Of a DNA stretch of 31,460 nt, positions 30,221 to 31,460 are shown piece after piece. The translations under genes and the position numbers were made by a program. The stretch's first letter is position 1. The number at the start of each line of letters is the position of its first letter. The DNA lies in IMG/VR virus record IMGVR_UViG_3300005289_000073, positions 1-31,460 of that record. One strand, 5' to 3'. The stretch comes from a virus. Under the pieces are notes generated by a model. That model was not told the DNA's origin. It did not search any database and saw only the letters and a program-made list of their open reading frames with translations.

Positions 30221-30411
30221 GACACGAAGCTCCTCGCCCTGGCGGCAAGCTTCCGCAACTCGCCGATGATCGTCGTCTGATCCATCCGCGTGATCGCATC
30301 CCGGCGCAGTTCGTCGTGCACCGCTTCACGCTTCAGGCGGACAACGATGTCCTTCGCCTTGGCGTTCGGTGCCTCCTGCTCAAGGAATGCGATCATCGCG
30401 GAACGGTCCAT
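30217..30411 (-). CDS. Small charged early protein, 64 aa
   Basis: The ATG ending at 30411 has GGAG seven bases upstream; a GTG at 30417 overlapping the Sak4-like stop (GTGA) is also possible. The product is a basic, helical protein (MIAFLEQEAPNAKAKDIVVRLKREAVHDELRRDAI) with TTIIGELRKLAARA near the end. A nucleic-acid or protein-binding role would suit the charge. It follows the recombination ATPase gene directly. No family recognised. Confidence 0.6.
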   Translation of the reverse strand: MDRSAMIAFLEQEAPNAKAKDIVVRLKREAVHDELRRDAITRMDQTTIIGELRKLAARARSFVS

Positions 30412-30413
30412 GG

Positions 30414-31460
30414 TCACTCTCCGTCGATCAGTCCGGTGACATAGGTGTTGGTGGAGTCGGCGTCGGCGAGGCCCTTCAGACGGTCGTTGTGAGCGCGGAG
30501 AACCGACTGTGCCGCCTTCATCGTCTCAGCGCTGGCACCGCTGAACCGCGGCTTGAACGCCTCGTGCTCGACCTTCAGGCCGTCGCCGTCGATCTCACCG
30601 GCAAGCTTGCCGTGATATTCCGTCAGCAACACGCGATCATGGGTGGGGGCCGGCTCTTGGGAGGAGCGCGGGCCGGCCCCCGTATCAACCTGCCGGGAGG
30701 AGGAGGGAGCAGGTCGATCTTGTGTGTTCTCGCCACGCGCCCATGAGCGAAGGCGCTGGCCGGTCTCATATGAAACCTGCTGGCCGGGGCGGAAGAACTG
30801 CGAATAGGGAGGGTTAAGCTTTCCGTAGAACTCGCCGCCCTGCATCAACGGGACGCCCTTTGCATCGGGCGTGACCATGAAGGAAATCGTCATGTCGTAG
30901 AGCATCCCCTGCTCGCAGATGGGTTGCCAGCCGACGTTCTGAACTGTCGTGCGCTTCCGGCCCCTGTCGTCTTCGACTTCAACCGGCTTGGTTACTTCTC
31001 GAGCGCGGAAGCAGAAGATGACGTGCGCGCGGACCTGACGCAGGTTCTTCATCAGGTGCGTCTTATGCTGAGCTTTCGGAACGGCCCAAGCCGGGAAATT
31101 GGTCTTGTGGATTTCCCAGTCCTGCATCTCTTCGTACGGCTTCTTCGCCAGCCGGGCCATCTCGGCATAGTGCATGTCATGGAGACCGCCGACGCCTTCC
31201 CACTCGTCGGACGCGGAATCGATAACAACGACCTTGGCCCCGACCTTCTCGACAGCCTCGTCGATCGCGTCCCAGATCGCCTTTGGCGTGAAGGGCGGGC
31301 GCATATCTTTGTATTTCACGCGGAACAGGAATTCTTTCAGCAGCTCCGACTGCGGGCGCGGGTCGCTCGGCGTCGGGAAATAGTGCCGGGCCCGACCGCC
31401 TTCTGTGTCGATGAAGGCAATCGGCTCTTCGCCAGCCAAGCCAGCAGCCAACAATAGGGC
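30414..31460 (-). CDS. Sak4-like RecA-type recombination ATPase, N-terminus cut by window edge
   Basis: 348 codons are visible and the frame is open to the right edge (ALLLAAGLAGEEPIAFIDTEGG). That sequence normally follows the Walker A loop of phage Sak4/AAA-type ATPases, so the P-loop lies just outside. Walker B is KVVVIDSASDEWEG. HLMKNLRQVRAHVIFCFRAREV and GMLYDMTISFMV fit the RecA core. A proline/serine-rich linker (about 30,640-30,730) leads to a C-terminal helical part. Sak4 proteins work with single-strand annealing and recombination during phage replication. It is the first visible gene of the leftward early operon. Confidence 0.82.
   Translation of the reverse strand, partial: ALLLAAGLAGEEPIAFIDTEGGRARHYFPTPSDPRPQSELLKEFLFRVKYKDMRPPFTPKAIWDAIDEAVEKVGAKVVVIDSASDEWEGVGGLHDMHYAEMARLAKKPYEEMQDWEIHKTNFPAWAVPKAQHKTHLMKNLRQVRAHVIFCFRAREVTKPVEVEDDRGRKRTTVQNVGWQPICEQGMLYDMTISFMVTPDAKGVPLMQGGEFYGKLNPPYSQFFRPGQQVSYETGQRLRSWARGENTQDRPAPSSSRQVDTGAGPRSSQEPAPTHDRVLLTEYHGKLAGEIDGDGLKVEHEAFKPRFSGASAETMKAAQSVLRAHNDRLKGLADADSTNTYVTGLIDGE

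Noticed and set aside
30640-30690. GGGGGCCGGC...GGCCGGCCCCC inverted repeat as a terminator
   Set aside because: It lies inside the linker-coding part of the Sak4-like gene with no T-run on either strand, and is explained by Gly/Pro/Ala codons.
1-31460. CRISPR array, diversity-generating retroelement or transposon
   Set aside because: No regularly spaced repeats, no reverse transcriptase or VR/TR pair near the tailspike despite BPP-1-like head genes, and no transposase or terminal repeats were seen.

Overview
The window is most of the genome of a temperate, short-tailed (podovirus-type) phage of an alphaproteobacterium, most likely a member of the Rhizobiales. The evidence is high GC by eye, a T7/BPP-1-like order of head, portal, tail-tube and ejection-protein genes, and a phage attachment site that carries the 3' half of a tRNA-Arg(CCT) gene. 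Phage genes lie on both sides of this attachment site, so the molecule looks like the non-integrated form of the phage (attP) or a circularised contig. In an integrated prophage the site would be split into attL and attR.

Layout. From 1 to 18953 (+ strand) lie the packaging and virion genes: small terminase (cut by the left edge), three small proteins, large terminase, a possible NlpC/P60-like protein, portal, scaffold, major capsid, a Bbp16-like cement protein, tail tubular proteins A and B, and four ejection proteins. One ejection protein holds a lysozyme domain and another a DdrB/ParB-like domain. From 18950 to 23497 lies an AT-richer accessory and host-range module: a divergent pair of Arc-like ribbon-helix-helix repressors around a palindromic operator, an unknown 126-residue protein, a 939-residue tailspike ending in an S74 self-cleaving chaperone, and an antisense SGNH/DUF6270-like protein. 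From 23550 to 25456 lies the lysis cassette: a holin-like protein, a GH108 muramidase endolysin, overlapping Rz/Rz1 spanins, and a small structural-looking protein. attP is at 25457-25633. From 25634 to 31460 (- strand) runs a tightly coupled early operon, read from a Sak4-like recombination ATPase cut by the right edge, through about ten small proteins, to an excisionase-like protein and the integrase.

The most striking feature is a repeated bipartite element on the + strand only. The exact decamer TGTGCTTTGC occurs six times, and a weakly conserved G-S-S-N-A-T-N-N-T-C block follows it at a spacing of 16 nt (five copies) or 18 nt (one copy). Each copy lies just upstream of a late gene or gene block, and one lies directly behind an intrinsic terminator. 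I read these as a late-promoter family of this phage. Two of the copies would give leaderless mRNAs for tail tube A and the tailspike.

Other points of interest are a P22 immI-like regulatory island beside the tailspike, a large-terminase P-loop lacking its lysine, a broken XRE-type helix-turn-helix reading frame inside the early operon, and a tiny DnaJ-zinc-finger-like protein. All family calls were made by eye from translated sequence; no database was searched.
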